Positions 1-9,197 of a stretch of DNA of 64,000 bases are shown one piece after another (within the stretch, counting starts at the first letter, position 1; every line of letters begins with the position of its first letter). A model generated the notes under the pieces. The model was not told the origin of the DNA, searched no databases, and saw nothing but the letters and a program-made list of their open reading frames with translations. The translations under genes were made by a program, and so were the position numbers. This DNA is from Rhodoblastus sp963727035 (GTDB taxonomy: Bacteria > Pseudomonadota > Alphaproteobacteria > Rhizobiales > Beijerinckiaceae), in the NCBI GenBank assembly GCA_963727035.1, contig CAVSEY010000005.1, positions 124,001 through 188,000 of the forward strand, written 5' to 3'.

Positions 1-80
1 AGTTGCGGAAAAGCATCTTCGAGCAATTTCTCGATTTCGGCGATGGTCAGGATCGGCTTGGACGGGAAGGCTTTCGGCAT
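1..80 (-). CDS. PaaI-family thioesterase, N-terminal fragment
   Basis: Only the first 26 codons lie in the window; the gene runs off the left edge. The reverse strand reads MPKAFPSKPILTIAEIEKLL followed by EDAFPQ, which resembles the N-terminus of hotdog-fold PaaI/YdiI-like acyl-CoA thioesterases of alphaproteobacteria. The catalytic part is outside the window, so the call rests on N-terminal resemblance alone. The upstream 200 bases (81-280) are AT-rich around 195-245, a plausible promoter, and hold no gene. Confidence 0.5.
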   Translation of the reverse strand, partial: MPKAFPSKPILTIAEIEKLLEDAFPQ

Positions 81-280
81 GGAGCGAACCGGAACAAAGG
101 ATGCGGGCGGGAATCATCCGACAGGAGGCGCCCAGCATCGCGCAAAACCTCGGCCTTCGCCATCCGCGCCCCGCCGCAGCCGCGAATCCCATCTATCAAC
201 ATAATATAATTTTATTTCAAATAGATATAACAACTTTCTTATTTCGCGCATCAGCATCCAGCCCTGCGCTGGCGAAAACT

Positions 281-2104
281 TTATTCCGCCGCGGCGCCCG
301 GCGCGGTCAGCGCCAGGCCGCGCTCGAACTGGGTCTTGTACAGCAGAGCATAAACCCCGTCGCGCGCGAGAAGTTCGCTCTGGCGGCCGGATTCGATCAC
401 GCGGCCGCCCTCGATGACGCAGATCCGTTCGGCGTTGGCGACCGTGCTGAGGCGATGGGCGATGACGATGGTGGTCCGCCCGGCGCACAGCGTTTTCAAC
501 GCCTCCTGGACCGCGCGCTCGGATTCGGTGTCCAGCGCCGAGGTCGCCTCGTCGAGCAGGATCAGCGGCGCGTCCTTGAGGAAGGCGCGCGCGATGGAGA
601 TGCGCTGGCGCTGGCCGCCCGAAAGCTGCACGCCCTGTTCGCCCACCGGCGAATCATAGCCTCTCTCGAACGATATGATGAAATCATGCGCGAAAGCCGC
701 CTTGGCCGCCGCAACGATCTCCTCGTCGCTCGCGCCGGGCCGGCCGAAGCCGATATTGTCGCGGATCGAGCCTTTGAACAGGAAGGTGTCCTGCCCGACA
801 TAGGCGATCTGGCTGCGCAGCGAGCGCCGTGAAAAGGCGCAAATATCCTGACCGTCTATGAGAATCCTGCCCGCCAGTCGGCTCGTAAAAGCGCAGGATC
901 ATGCTCATGGCGGTGGTCTTGCCGCCGCCCGAGCGCCCGACCAAAGCCGTGGTCTTCCCGGGCTCGGCCACGAGGTTCAGCTTGTTCAGCACCAGTTCGC
1001 CGGTACGATAGCCGAGAACTCGATATTTTCGAACTCGACCCGGCCCGCCGTAATCTTCAGCTCCGGGATGTCGACCGGCTCGGCTTTCCGGCGTATTCTC
1101 GTCGAGGAACCGATACAGCAAGTCGACGCCGAGCAGCGAGGAGCTGATCTCGACATGCAGCCGGGCGAGGCGCTTGGCCGGTTCGGTCGCCAGCAGCATC
1201 GCGGTGATGAAGGCGAAAAAATTGCCCGGCTGCTGGCCGTGATAGATGACCCGATAGCCGCCATAGACGACGACCAGCGCCACCGCGACGCCGGCCAAAG
1301 TCTCCATCAGCGGGCTGGAGCGCGCCTGCACCTGCGACAATTTGTTGGCCGCCGATCTCGAAGCTCTTGATCGCGCTCACCTGCCGCTCGCGCATGAAGG
1401 GCTCGAGGGTGAAGGATTTCACCACGCGGATGCCCTGCGCCGTCTCCTGCAAGGATTCGAGAATGGCCGAAAAGCCGTAGAACTCCGTCATCATCACCCG
1501 GCTCGCGCGATTGCCGATCTTCCGCACGCCGACGATCGCCACGGGCATGATCAGGATCGAGACCGAGGCCAGCGCCGCGTCCTGATGAAACATGGCGAAG
1601 GTCAGGCCGAGCGTGGTCAGCAGCGTCGCGGCCGAAGGCGGTGACCAGAGTGTTCAGCGCATTGCCGGCCGCTTGCGAGATGAAAGCCTGCCGGGCGAGG
1701 AATTCGGTCGAATGGCGCGTGGTTGTAAAAGCTGACGTCCATCGCCAGCATCTTGTCGAAGATTTTGGTCTGGCTTTCCGCGATGATGTTGTTGGAGATC
1801 CGCGACAGGACCACCTGCTGGCCATAGGTGGCGAAACCCTTGGCGACATAGATCAGCGATGATCGCGGCGCCGATCGCGTACATCGCCATGATGTTGCGG
1901 TCGACGAAAATGCGGTCGACGATAAACTTCATCATATAGGCGGATAGGGTCGTGGCGACCGCGATGACGGCCATCATCGCGAAAGCCAGCCACATAGCCC
2001 CAGAAATGCTTGCGACCCTGATCGCGCACCAGGCGCTCGATCAGATACAATTGCCCCTTGGTGAGCAACTTCTTCTGGAGCTTTTCCTTAAGGGCGGAGA
2101 ACAA
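281..2104 (-). CDS. ABC exporter, MsbA-like permease-ATPase fusion (frame broken as sequenced)
   Basis: This is a half-size ABC exporter of the MsbA/lipid-flippase type: an N-terminal membrane domain of six helices fused to an ATPase, expected in the inner membrane. The coding signal jumps between all three reverse frames about eight times. Pieces read in order: a membrane segment AVATTLSAYMMKFIVDRIF (about 1995-1880), VVLSRISNNIIAESQTKIFD (about 1815), a long loop and helices (1593-1130), Walker A GRSGGGKTT (about 920), signature LSGGQRQRISIARA and Walker B LILLDEATSALD (about 620-540), and H-loop IAHRLS. The proposed TTG start at 2104 gives exactly 608 codons to the stop, a normal family length. 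The ATPase motifs are intact, so either the sequence has errors or the gene decayed very recently. The substrate is not deducible. Confidence 0.7.
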
Positions 2105-2301
2105 GGTCCGGTCTCTTCGGCGGCGTGCGACAGGGCCTTTAGCGTCTTCCGCCGCCGGAACGCGCGCCCGAAAAGCGCCGGCCCTCCGTTGCGGGCGCCC
2201 GCGCTCAGGCCTTCTAGTGGTAAGAAATGGCCCCTGTGTCAATGCCGGCGCTGGCAGGCGGCGCGGCGCAAGCGGCGCCATGGCAAAAATGTCACGCGGG
2301 C

Positions 2302-3111
2302 TCAGCGCCCGCGCACGAACAGGATTTCGAACAGGGAAATGCCGATTTCCGCGACAATGAGCAGGACGATCGCCAGTTCCATGAACGAGGAGCGGTCGGC
2401 GTCGATAATTTCGGTCAGCGCCCGGACGGTCTCGACGATGACGCCGAGTTTGCGCTGGAGCGTCTGGCCGCGCTCCTTCAGCTCATATTCGTCCTCCAGC
2501 CGGGCATAGAGCCGCTCCAGGTCAGGGCGGTCCCACAGCACGTCCGGCTTGTCGTCGACCGCGACGCGGCCCGAAACGCGGTGCTGCACGCCGAGCGCCT
2601 GACCGATCAGGCGCAGCATTTCGCGGCGGTCGCGCATCGGGCGGCCGGCGCGCTCCAGCACATTGGCCAAAGGCTCGATCTTGTCGAAGACGCTGTTGAC
2701 CTCGCGCTCGTCGCGCGCCAGCGCGACGCTCTTGGCGATCGCGTCGGCGAAAACCAGAAAACGCTCGTTGGACAGATCCTTGAGCGCGATCGCGCCATTG
2801 GGCGCGACGCGGTCTTCCGCCTCGCCGACCAGCAGGGTCACGGCCTCGTCCTCCTTGCGCAGGGGCGCGCCGACGACCCGGTCCTTGAGCCGCGCCAGCA
2901 CATCTTCCTCTTCGAGCGGGGTCAGGCCGGCGAGGACGGCGACGCCATAGCGATAGAGCGCGACCTTGCCGCTTTGCCCGACATGGAAGGCGAGCGGCGA
3001 GGCCGAGATGGCGTCGGCGCGCTCCAAACCGTTCAGGTCGATGCGGTCGCCCAGCAGCAGGGCGCGGGCGGTGAAGCGCATGGGCGCGACGGAAGGGGGC
3101 GATTCGCTCAT
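2302..3111 (-). CDS. RMD1/DUF155 family membrane-anchored protein
   Basis: The 269-residue product matches the RMD1/YagE/SIF2 (DUF155) family in architecture: a mixed alpha/beta N-terminal part, a helical region rich in charged residues (about 130-235, for example RPDLERLYARLEDEYELKER), and one C-terminal membrane helix (FMELAIVLLIVAEIGISLFE). Yeast relatives sit in mitochondria and affect translation or meiosis; the bacterial role is unknown. ATG at 3111 is chosen because upstream codons are out of character. The gene lies divergent to the DsbA-like gene at 3216 and just upstream of the ABC exporter. Confidence 0.7.
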   Translation of the reverse strand: MSESPPSVAPMRFTARALLLGDRIDLNGLERADAISASPLAFHVGQSGKVALYRYGVAVLAGLTPLEEEDVLARLKDRVVGAPLRKEDEAVTLLVGEAEDRVAPNGAIALKDLSNERFLVFADAIAKSVALARDEREVNSVFDKIEPLANVLERAGRPMRDRREMLRLIGQALGVQHRVSGRVAVDDKPDVLWDRPDLERLYARLEDEYELKERGQTLQRKLGVIVETVRALTEIIDADRSSFMELAIVLLIVAEIGISLFEILFVRGR

Positions 3112-3215
3112 GGTCCATCTTTTTACCGCAGTTTTGCGACTTTTGCGCGCTTGGCTTGCCCTCTGTCGTCGGCGCCCTATGCTGGCGCGCGGCCAGAACC
3201 CGACGGAGCAATTTC

Positions 3216-3812
3216 TTGGATCGACGCCTTTTCCTCGCGAGCCTCGCGCTTCTGCCGTCGGCGCGGGCCTTTGCGCGCGACGCCGATGAACTGTCCCTGG
3301 TCCCCCTGCCCCCCGGCGCCGATCCCAATGTCGCGCCCGGCCTGTCGTGGTTTGGCTCCGGCCCCTCGGCGATCGAAATTTTCGACTACAACTGCCCCTA
3401 TTGCCGCAAGGCGTTTCAGAGCCTCGACGCCATGGTGGCGCGAAAAAAGCTGCGCCTTGGCCTGATGGACAGCCCGATGCTCTCGGCGGGCTCGGTCCAG
3501 GCCGCGAAATTGCGGCAAGCGGTTCTGATGGTCTATGGCCCCGACAAGGCTTTCGCCTTCCACCGCGCGCTTTACGCGACAAAAGGCAGGATCGATGGCG
3601 ATGTCGCCCTGAACGCGGCCCAGGCCATGGGCCTCGACGTCAAGAAACTCGCCGACGCCGCGAACAGCCGGGAGGTCCGCGACCGGATCATCGCCCAGAT
3701 GGATTTCCTCGACCGGATCGGAGTCTCCAGCACGCCCTCCTTCATCATCAAGAACCGCCTGCTCTCCGGCTGGCCGGGACCGGAGGCCTTTGCCTTGGCG
3801 TTGAGTGCGTGA
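3216..3812 (+). CDS. DsbA-family thiol:disulfide oxidoreductase with export signal
   Basis: A periplasmic thioredoxin-fold protein of about 198 residues. The active site CPYC sits in IFDYNCPYCRKAF, and a cis-Pro loop SSTPSFII lies near the C-terminus, both diagnostic for the DsbA/Com1 family that oxidises or isomerises disulfides. The likely start is TTG at 3216, preceded by GGAG. It gives the leader LDRRLFLASLALLPSARAFA, whose RR-x-F-L pattern could be a Tat signal. An ATG further upstream (3156) would add 20 poorly fitting residues. Its substrate proteins are unknown. Confidence 0.85.
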   Translation: MDRRLFLASLALLPSARAFARDADELSLVPLPPGADPNVAPGLSWFGSGPSAIEIFDYNCPYCRKAFQSLDAMVARKKLRLGLMDSPMLSAGSVQAAKLRQAVLMVYGPDKAFAFHRALYATKGRIDGDVALNAAQAMGLDVKKLADAANSREVRDRIIAQMDFLDRIGVSSTPSFIIKNRLLSGWPGPEAFALALSA

Positions 3813-4333
3813 CGAAAGGGGAACTCGCGTCAAAGGCGCCTTTGCCGCGTGCGCTTCGGGATTCCGGTTTTCCCGAGGTCCGGCGGCTCAATCCGAGCGG
3901 CCCGCGTCCTACCCCCCCAAGAAATCCCGGCCTCGGCCGAAGGATGCGAGACTTTTCCGACCTGGAAGGATCGCGCTGAACGCTGGCGATGAATGAACTG
4001 GCGTCCGACGGACCGATGCAAGGAGCGCTTGCGGCGGGGACGGAAATCGATCCGCCGCTCAAAAAACCGGTTTCCGCGGAATTTTACTGCGCGCTATTGA
4101 AATTCCGTGCAATCTCAATCGGATTCGAGATCCCAGCGGCCCTAAAAATAACGCATTGGCGCACATTCATGGCGCATTCATCTCGGCGCATTCATGGTGT
4201 CGATGTTTTCCAAGCTGCCGGGCCTTGGCTCGGAAAGAATTTGGGCGTCCAAGGATCGAAACCGGCGTCCATTCGTTGTCAAAGCGCCGGATCTAGACCG
4301 AGCCGGCGACAGGCCAAGGCCAACGAGGCTGCC
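3813..4333. other. Intergenic region, 521 bp, no gene seen
   Basis: No ORF with plausible codon use was found on either strand. The stretch 4152-4196 carries three imperfect copies of GGCGCATTCAT (about 4160, 4171 and 4185) ahead of the glycine-rich protein gene, possibly part of its control region. The remainder is featureless by eye. Confidence 0.5.
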
Positions 4334-5516
4334 ATGAACATGCCCATGAAGCGTTTTTTCGCCCTGCTCACGACCACAGCCTTCAGTCTGACTTTTGGCT
4401 TGGGCGAACCGCAAGCCGTCGCCTTTGGTTTTCAAGGGGGACGAGGCGGGTTCCACGGCGGCGGCTTTGGAGGCGGCGGCTTCCACGGCGGCGGCTTTCG
4501 GAGGCGGCGGCTTTCGCGGCGGCGGCTTTGGAGGCGGCGGCTTTCGCGGCGGCGGCTTTCGCGGCGGCTTTGGAGGCGGCGGCTTTCGCGGCGGCGGCTT
4601 CCACGGATTTGGCGGCGCCCGCGGATTTGGCGGCGCTCGTGCATTCGGCGGCGCCCGCGGATTTGGCGGCGCTCGTGCATTTGGCGGCGCTCGTGCATTC
4701 GGCGGCGCCTGCATGGCGGCATGTATGGCGGCGCCCACGCATTATGGCGGCGCCCACGCATATGGCGGAGCCCACGGATATGGCGGAGCCCACGGATATG
4801 GCGGCAATAACAGGTTCGGCGGCGCTTCCAACAGGGCCCTGGGCGGACATGGATTCCCTGCCGCCGCTCGGGGCGGTTTAGGCGGCGCCAACGCCCTGCG
4901 TGGCGGGACGACCGCTTTGCACGGGGCCGCCCTGGGCGGCGCGCAATCCCGATTGGGCGGTCTCAATAATTTCAACCGCGCCGGCGTTGCCGGCGCTGCC
5001 GGCCTGGGAGCCGGCTATGCGGGTTACCGCGGCTTGGGTGGTTATGGCGGCTTGGGCGGCTATGGCCGCTTGGGTGGTTATGGCGGCTACGGCGGCTATG
5101 GCGGCTGGGGCGGGCGCGGCGGTTGGGGCGGCTACGGGGGCTGGGGCGGCTACGGCGGCTGGGGCGGCTATGGCGGCTGGGGCTGGGGCGGTTTCGGCCT
5201 TGGGCTTGGCATGGGTCTGTTGGCCAGCGCTCTTCTCTTTCCCGGCGCCGCCTATGGCTACCCATATTACGGGTTAGGCTTTCCGTATTACGGCTACCCC
5301 TTCGCCTATAATTACCCGCTTTACGCCGGCTGGAGCCCCTTCCTTGGCTTCGGCTATCCATTTTTGCCCTATGCGGCCTCCCCGATCTACAGCCCTGTCA
5401 TCGGCTATGACGCCCCCGTCTACTCATCGGTGGATCTGGTGTCCGACGATTATATGTACGCAACGCCGGACTATTCCTATCCCGTCTATGCTTACCCAGC
5501 TGTCACCCTGTGGTGA
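4334..5516 (+). CDS. Glycine-rich tandem-repeat exported protein (one frameshift as sequenced)
   Basis: The start MNMPMKRFFALLTTTAFSLT is a secretion signal. It is followed by a low-complexity body of three repeat zones: GGF-R/H-GGG units (about 4440-4620), FGGARA/FGGARG units (about 4615-4710) turning into YGGAHG units, and GGYGGWG units (about 5035-5190). The C-terminal ~100 residues are rich in Tyr, Pro and Phe and include a hydrophobic stretch (GLGLGMGLLASALLFPGAAY). An extra C near 4499 shifts the frame; removing it yields 393 codons in register. A second local slip near 4705-4745 is possible. Function is unknown; the composition suggests a surface or envelope-associated structural protein. 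Confidence 0.65.
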
Positions 5517-5582
5517 ACGAGCCGCGCACGCTCGCAATCGCGGCGAGGCCAGTCGTCAACGCATCTGAAAATGAGGAAGACC

Positions 5583-6032
5583 ATGAAACCGAATAAATTG
5601 AACATGGCGTTTTTTGCTTTCCTGGCGACGGCGGGCGCGGCCATGGCGCAGGGCGCGGGCATGGTCGGACCAGCCGGCGAAAACGCGGCGATGGCCTGTG
5701 CGGCCGACCAGCACATCGACGGCCAGCTCGCTTATATCAAGGCGGAGCTCAGACTGACCGACGCGCAAACGCCCAGCTGGAATGTGTTTGCAAACACATT
5801 CCGCGCCAACAAGGAGAAACACGGGGCGGCCTGCATGCAGGCGGTCAAGCAGGCTCGCGCCATGCAATCGGCCGGTCTGCTCGACTCGATGCAAATCATG
5901 GAAACGCGCCTCGCCGACCAACTCAACTCCCTGCGCGCGATGGATGCCGCGATCCGGCCTCTCTATGAGTTGCTGACCCTGGAGCAGAAGAAAACGGCCG
6001 ATGACATCCTGAAGGGCGGCGCCGGCATGTAA
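5583..6032 (+). CDS. LTxxQ-motif periplasmic protein (Spy/CpxP-like)
   Basis: A small exported helical protein with leader MKPNKLNMAFFAFLATAGAA ending at AMA. Two LTxxQ-type motifs are visible, LTDAQ (in ELRLTDAQTPSWNVF) and LTLEQ (in LLTLEQKKTADDI), the hallmark of the Spy/CpxP envelope-stress chaperone fold. Two cysteines (AMACAAD and GAACMQA) may pair in the periplasm. ATG 5583 is preferred over ATG 5571 because AGGAAG lies just before it. It sits 66 bp after the glycine-rich gene on the same strand, so the two may share a transcript. Confidence 0.75.
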   Translation: MKPNKLNMAFFAFLATAGAAMAQGAGMVGPAGENAAMACAADQHIDGQLAYIKAELRLTDAQTPSWNVFANTFRANKEKHGAACMQAVKQARAMQSAGLLDSMQIMETRLADQLNSLRAMDAAIRPLYELLTLEQKKTADDILKGGAGM

Positions 6033-6084
6033 TAGCCCTGGGAAGGGAGCGACGGCGTCCGCCCCAACGGGCGCGGCGCCGAGG

Positions 6085-6981
6085 TCAAGCCTGCGCGCCC
6101 TTCATCATCTCCAGGAAAGCCGTCGCCGCGGGGGGAAGCCTTTTGGCTTTCAGATGGGCGACATACCAATGGCCGACGATCGGAAAGCCCTGCATGTCCA
6201 GTTCGCGCAAGAGGCCATTCGCCAATTCCAACGTCAGCACGTGGCGGGAGAGGATGGCGAGGCCGAGGCCGGCGGCTGCGGCCTGTTTGATGGTTTCGTC
6301 GCTGCCGAGCGTCATGCGCGCCGGCGGGCTGATGCTGTGGCGGGCAAAAAAACGCTCTGCCGCCTGACGCGTGCCCGAGCCCGGCTCGCGCAGCAGGAAA
6401 GGCTCGTTTTCCAGGCTTTTCGGGGAAATATCGCGAATGGCGCAGAGCGGATGGTCGGGCGCCGCCACCATCACCAGCGGATTTTCCACGATGGGAAAGG
6501 CGTCGACCTCCATGTCCTTCGGGATGCGGCCCATGATGTAGAGGTCGTCGCGGTTCTGGGCCATGCGCTCCAGCATCTGGTCGCGGTTGACCACTTCCAT
6601 GATCAGCTCGATCTTGGGATGCAGGCGGCAGAAATCGCCGATCAGCCGGGTCGCGAAATAGCGCGCGGTGGTGATCATGGCGAGGCGCAACTCGCCGCGC
6701 TCCAGCCCGCGCATTTCCGCAAGCTCCTGGCCGAGCATGTCCAGCCGCGCCAGAATTTCCCGCGCCGCCCGCGCGCCCGCCCGGCCAGCCTCGGTGAGAA
6801 AAAGCCTCTTGCCCGCCTGCTCATGCAAGGGCGCGCCGAGCGCCTCCGCCAATTGCTTGATCTGAATGGAAAAAGCCGAGGGCGTCATATGCATTTCCTC
6901 GGCGGCGCGGGTCATGTTCATATGGGGCGCGAGCGCCGCGAGCAGGCGCAATTGATGCAAAGTGATCCGGCGCAGCATCAT
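6085..6981 (-). CDS. cbbR: LysR-type regulator of the Calvin-cycle operon, CbbR
   Basis: A 298-residue LysR-family regulator. The N-terminal winged helix-turn-helix (TLHQLRLLAALAPHMNMTRA, then AEEMHMTPSAFS) is followed by a linker helix and a two-lobed effector domain. Family knowledge: CbbR activates cbb operons and senses metabolites such as phosphoenolpyruvate or NADPH. Position is decisive: it is transcribed away from cbbL with a 114-bp divergent promoter region between, the classic cbbR arrangement. Start could be either of two adjacent ATGs (6981 or 6978). Confidence 0.9.
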   Translation of the reverse strand: MMLRRITLHQLRLLAALAPHMNMTRAAEEMHMTPSAFSIQIKQLAEALGAPLHEQAGKRLFLTEAGRAGARAAREILARLDMLGQELAEMRGLERGELRLAMITTARYFATRLIGDFCRLHPKIELIMEVVNRDQMLERMAQNRDDLYIMGRIPKDMEVDAFPIVENPLVMVAAPDHPLCAIRDISPKSLENEPFLLREPGSGTRQAAERFFARHSISPPARMTLGSDETIKQAAAAGLGLAILSRHVLTLELANGLLRELDMQGFPIVGHWYVAHLKAKRLPPAATAFLEMMKGAQA

Positions 6982-7004
6982 TTTACCTCAGTATAATACA
7001 ACGC

Positions 7005-7026
7005 TTAAAACTATGAACTTTAATTA
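7005..7026. promoter_or_regulatory. Probable CbbR operator in the cbbR-cbbL divergent promoter
   Basis: The AT-rich centre of the 114-bp spacer holds an inverted repeat TTAAA-N9-TTTAA (7005-7023) and, overlapping it, TGAACTTTAATTA (7014-7026), which fits the published CbbR half-site pattern TNA-N7-TNA. Placement about 70 bp before the cbbL start fits a LysR activation site. Assigned by pattern only. Confidence 0.5.
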
Positions 7027-7095
7027 AACCAGAAACAAGGGCAAAAAGCCTCGCGACGGTCCGGCGGCAAGCCGGTCGCTAAGGAGGAAAGCCCA

Positions 7096-8518
7096 ATGGC
7101 CAAGACCTATAAAGCAGGCGTGAAGGAATATCGGGAAACATATTGGGAGCCCAATTATTCGGTGCGCGAAAGCGACGTGCTGGCGGTGTTCAAGATCGTG
7201 CCGCAGCCGGGCGTGCCGCGCGAGGAAGCCGCCGCCGCCGTGGCCGCGGAAAGCTCCACCGGCACCTGGACCACGGTGTGGACCGACCTTCTCACCGATC
7301 TCGATTACTATAAGGGCCGCGCCTACGCCATCGAGGACGTGCCCGGCGACGACGAAGCCTTCTACGCCTTCATCGCTTATCCGATGGGCCTGTTCGAGGA
7401 AGGCTCGGTGGTCAACGTCTTCACCTCGCTGGTCGGCAACGTGTTCGGCTTCAAGGCCGTGCGCAGCCTGCGCCTGGAGGACGTCCGCTTCCCGCTGTGG
7501 TTCGTCACCACCAACCCCGGCCCGCCGCACGGCATCTAGGTCGAGCGCGACAAGCTCAACAAATATGGCCGCCCGCTGCTGGGCTGCACCATCAAGCCCA
7601 AGCTCGGCCTCTCGGCCAAGAATTACGGCCGCGCCGTTTATGAGTGCCTGCGCGGCGGCCTCGACTTCACCAAGGACGACGAGAACATCAATTCGCAGCC
7701 CTTCATGCGCTGGCGCGACCGCTTCGTGTTCTGCCAGGAGGCCATCGACAAGTCGGAGGCCGAAACCGGCGAGAAAAAGGGCCATTATATGAACTGCACC
7801 GGCCCGACCATGGAGGAGATCTACAAGCGCGCCGAATTCGCCAAGGAGATCGGCTCCAAGATCATCATGCAGCGATTACCTCACCGGCGGCTGGTCGGCG
7901 CATACGAGCCTGGCCAAATGGTGCCGCGACAATGGCGTCATGCTGCACATCCACCGCGCCATGCATGCGGTGATCGACCGCAACCCGCGCCACGGCATCA
8001 ATTTCCGCGTGCTGACCAAGCTGCTGCGTCTGATCGGCGGCGACCATCTGCACTCCGGCACCGTCGTCGGCAAGCTGGAAGGCGACCGCGAGGCGACGCT
8101 GGGCTGGATCGGCATGATGCGCGAGCGCTACACCAAGGAAGACCGCGCCAAGCGGCATCTTCTTCGACCAGGACTGGGGCTCAGATGCCCGGCGTGTTCC
8201 CGGTGGCCTCCGGCGGCATCCACGTCTGGCACATGCCGGCGCTGGTTTCGATCTTCGGCGACGACTCGGTGCTGCAGTTCGGCGGCGGCACGCTCGGCCA
8301 TCCCTGGGGCAACGCCGCCGGCGCGGCGGCCAACCGCGTGGCGCTCGAAGCCTGCGTCCAGGCCCGCAACGAGGGCCGGCAGCTCGAGACGCGAGGGCCG
8401 CGACATCCTCACCAAGGCCGCGCAAAGCTCGCCCGAACTGAAGATCGCCATGGAGACCTGGAAGGAGATCAAGTTCGAATTCGACACCGTGGACAAGCTC
8501 GACGTCGCCCATCGGTAA
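7096..8518 (+). CDS. cbbL: RuBisCO large subunit, form IA (interrupted as sequenced)
   Basis: Ribulose-1,5-bisphosphate carboxylase large chain, catalysing CO2 fixation. The sequence is clearly form IA: AAAVAAESSTGTWTTVWTD, active-site CTIKPKLGLS, carbamylated-lysine motif GLDFTKDDE, loop 6 GTVVGKLEGD, and GNAAGAAANRVALEACV near the C-terminus. An AAGGAGG precedes the ATG. As sequenced it cannot be made: a TAG at 7537-7539 replaces the conserved Gln of GPPHGIQVERDK (CAG to TAG), and single extra bases occur at about 7870-7873, 8153, 8183 and 8389. Removing the four bases gives 472 residues, the normal size, with every catalytic residue present. Sequencing error or recent inactivation are both possible. 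Confidence 0.9.
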
Positions 8519-8526
8519 TTCATTCA

Positions 8527-8599
8527 GCCCTGGCTTCAGCCAGGGCGCACGGCCGCGCCAGTCGGCGCGGACGCTCAGGCTCACGAGTGAGCCTGAGCG
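8527..8599 (+). promoter_or_regulatory. Three consecutive hairpins in the cbbL-cbbS spacer
   Basis: Perfect stems lie end to end: GCCCTGGC/GCCAGGGC (8527-8546, 8 bp, 4-nt loop), CCGCGCC/GGCGCGG (8553-8570, 7 bp, 4-nt loop) and CGCTCAGGCTCAC/GTGAGCCTGAGCG (8572-8599, 13 bp, 2-nt loop). None has a following T-run, so they look like mRNA processing or stability elements rather than terminators. They may set the cbbL:cbbS message ratio. Confidence 0.7.
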
Positions 8600-8629
8600 T
8601 TAAGTCCCAAAGATTTCGGAGAAAACAAG

Positions 8630-8985
8630 ATGAGCAACGTTCAGGATTACACGTCCCGCTTGGGCGATGAAGCCAGCAAAAGGTTCGAGACCTTCTCCTA
8701 CCTGCCGCCGATGACCGCCGACAGAATTGCGCAAGCAGGTGCAATATATCGTCGATCGCGGCTGGAACCCGTCCATCGAACATTGCGAGCCGGAAAACGC
8801 CATGATGGACTATCTGGTACATGTGGAAATTGCCGATGTTCGGCGAGACCGACGTGGACCGCATCCTCGCCGAGGCCGAAGCCTGCCGCAAGGCCAATCC
8901 CAAGCATCTGGTGAAACTGATCGGCTACGACAATGTCCGCCAGACCCAAGGCACGGCGATGCTGATCTTCCGCCCCGCGGCGTGA
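8630..8985 (+). CDS. cbbS: RuBisCO small subunit (two frameshifts as sequenced)
   Basis: Small subunit of form I RuBisCO, which caps the L8S8 hexadecamer. Readable blocks are DYTSRLGDEASKRFETFSYL, VQYIVDRGWNPSIEHCEPEN, WKLPMFGETD and KLIGYDNVRQTQGTAM. Extra bases near 8725-8726 and 8816-8817 break the frame; without them the gene has 118 codons (117 residues), the normal form IA length. It is co-directional with cbbL, with a 111-bp structured spacer between. The stop TGA is at 8983-8985. Confidence 0.88.
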
Positions 8986-8994
8986 CCTGAAACC

Positions 8995-9120
8995 CCTTGC
9001 CCGCGCGCCATAGCGCGGGCAAGGCCCCCGCGCCTCGTCCTCCTGGCGCGGACGCCATCGCTCTCTGGCAAGGGCCGATGGCCAGGGGCGCCTTCGGACT
9101 TCCTCCCCGTCCGAAGGCGC
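8995..9120 (+). promoter_or_regulatory. Cluster of four hairpins in the cbbS-cbbQ spacer
   Basis: Perfect stems are CCTTGCCCGCGC with its complement (8995-9024, 12 bp, 6-nt loop), CCGCGCC/GGCGCGG (9028-9051, the same stem sequence as in the cbbL-cbbS spacer), GCCATCG/CGATGGC (9054-9082) and GCGCCTTCGGAC/GTCCGAAGGCGC (9088-9120, 12 bp, 9-nt loop). No T-run follows. They probably protect the abundant upstream cbbLS message from decay or attenuate cbbQO expression. Confidence 0.7.
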
Positions 9121-9197
9121 TCATGAAATGCGCGCCCCCGCCAAAAAACGCGCGCCGAAAAAAAGACGCCGAGGAAACCCGCTCAAGGAATCCAACG

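Noticed and set aside
4440..4800. CRISPR-like array
   Set aside because: The periodic sequence is in-frame glycine-rich coding repeat without unique spacers, and no cas genes are present.
7537..7539. TAG in cbbL as a recoded (pyrrolysine-like) codon
   Set aside because: The position is a conserved Gln (CAG), one C-to-T change away, and the same gene has several random-looking indels. No recoding signal or pyrrolysine genes are seen.
7870..8389. Programmed ribosomal frameshifting in cbbL/cbbS
   Set aside because: The frame breaks are numerous, occur without slippery sequences or consistent downstream structures, and no RuBisCO gene is known to use frameshifting.
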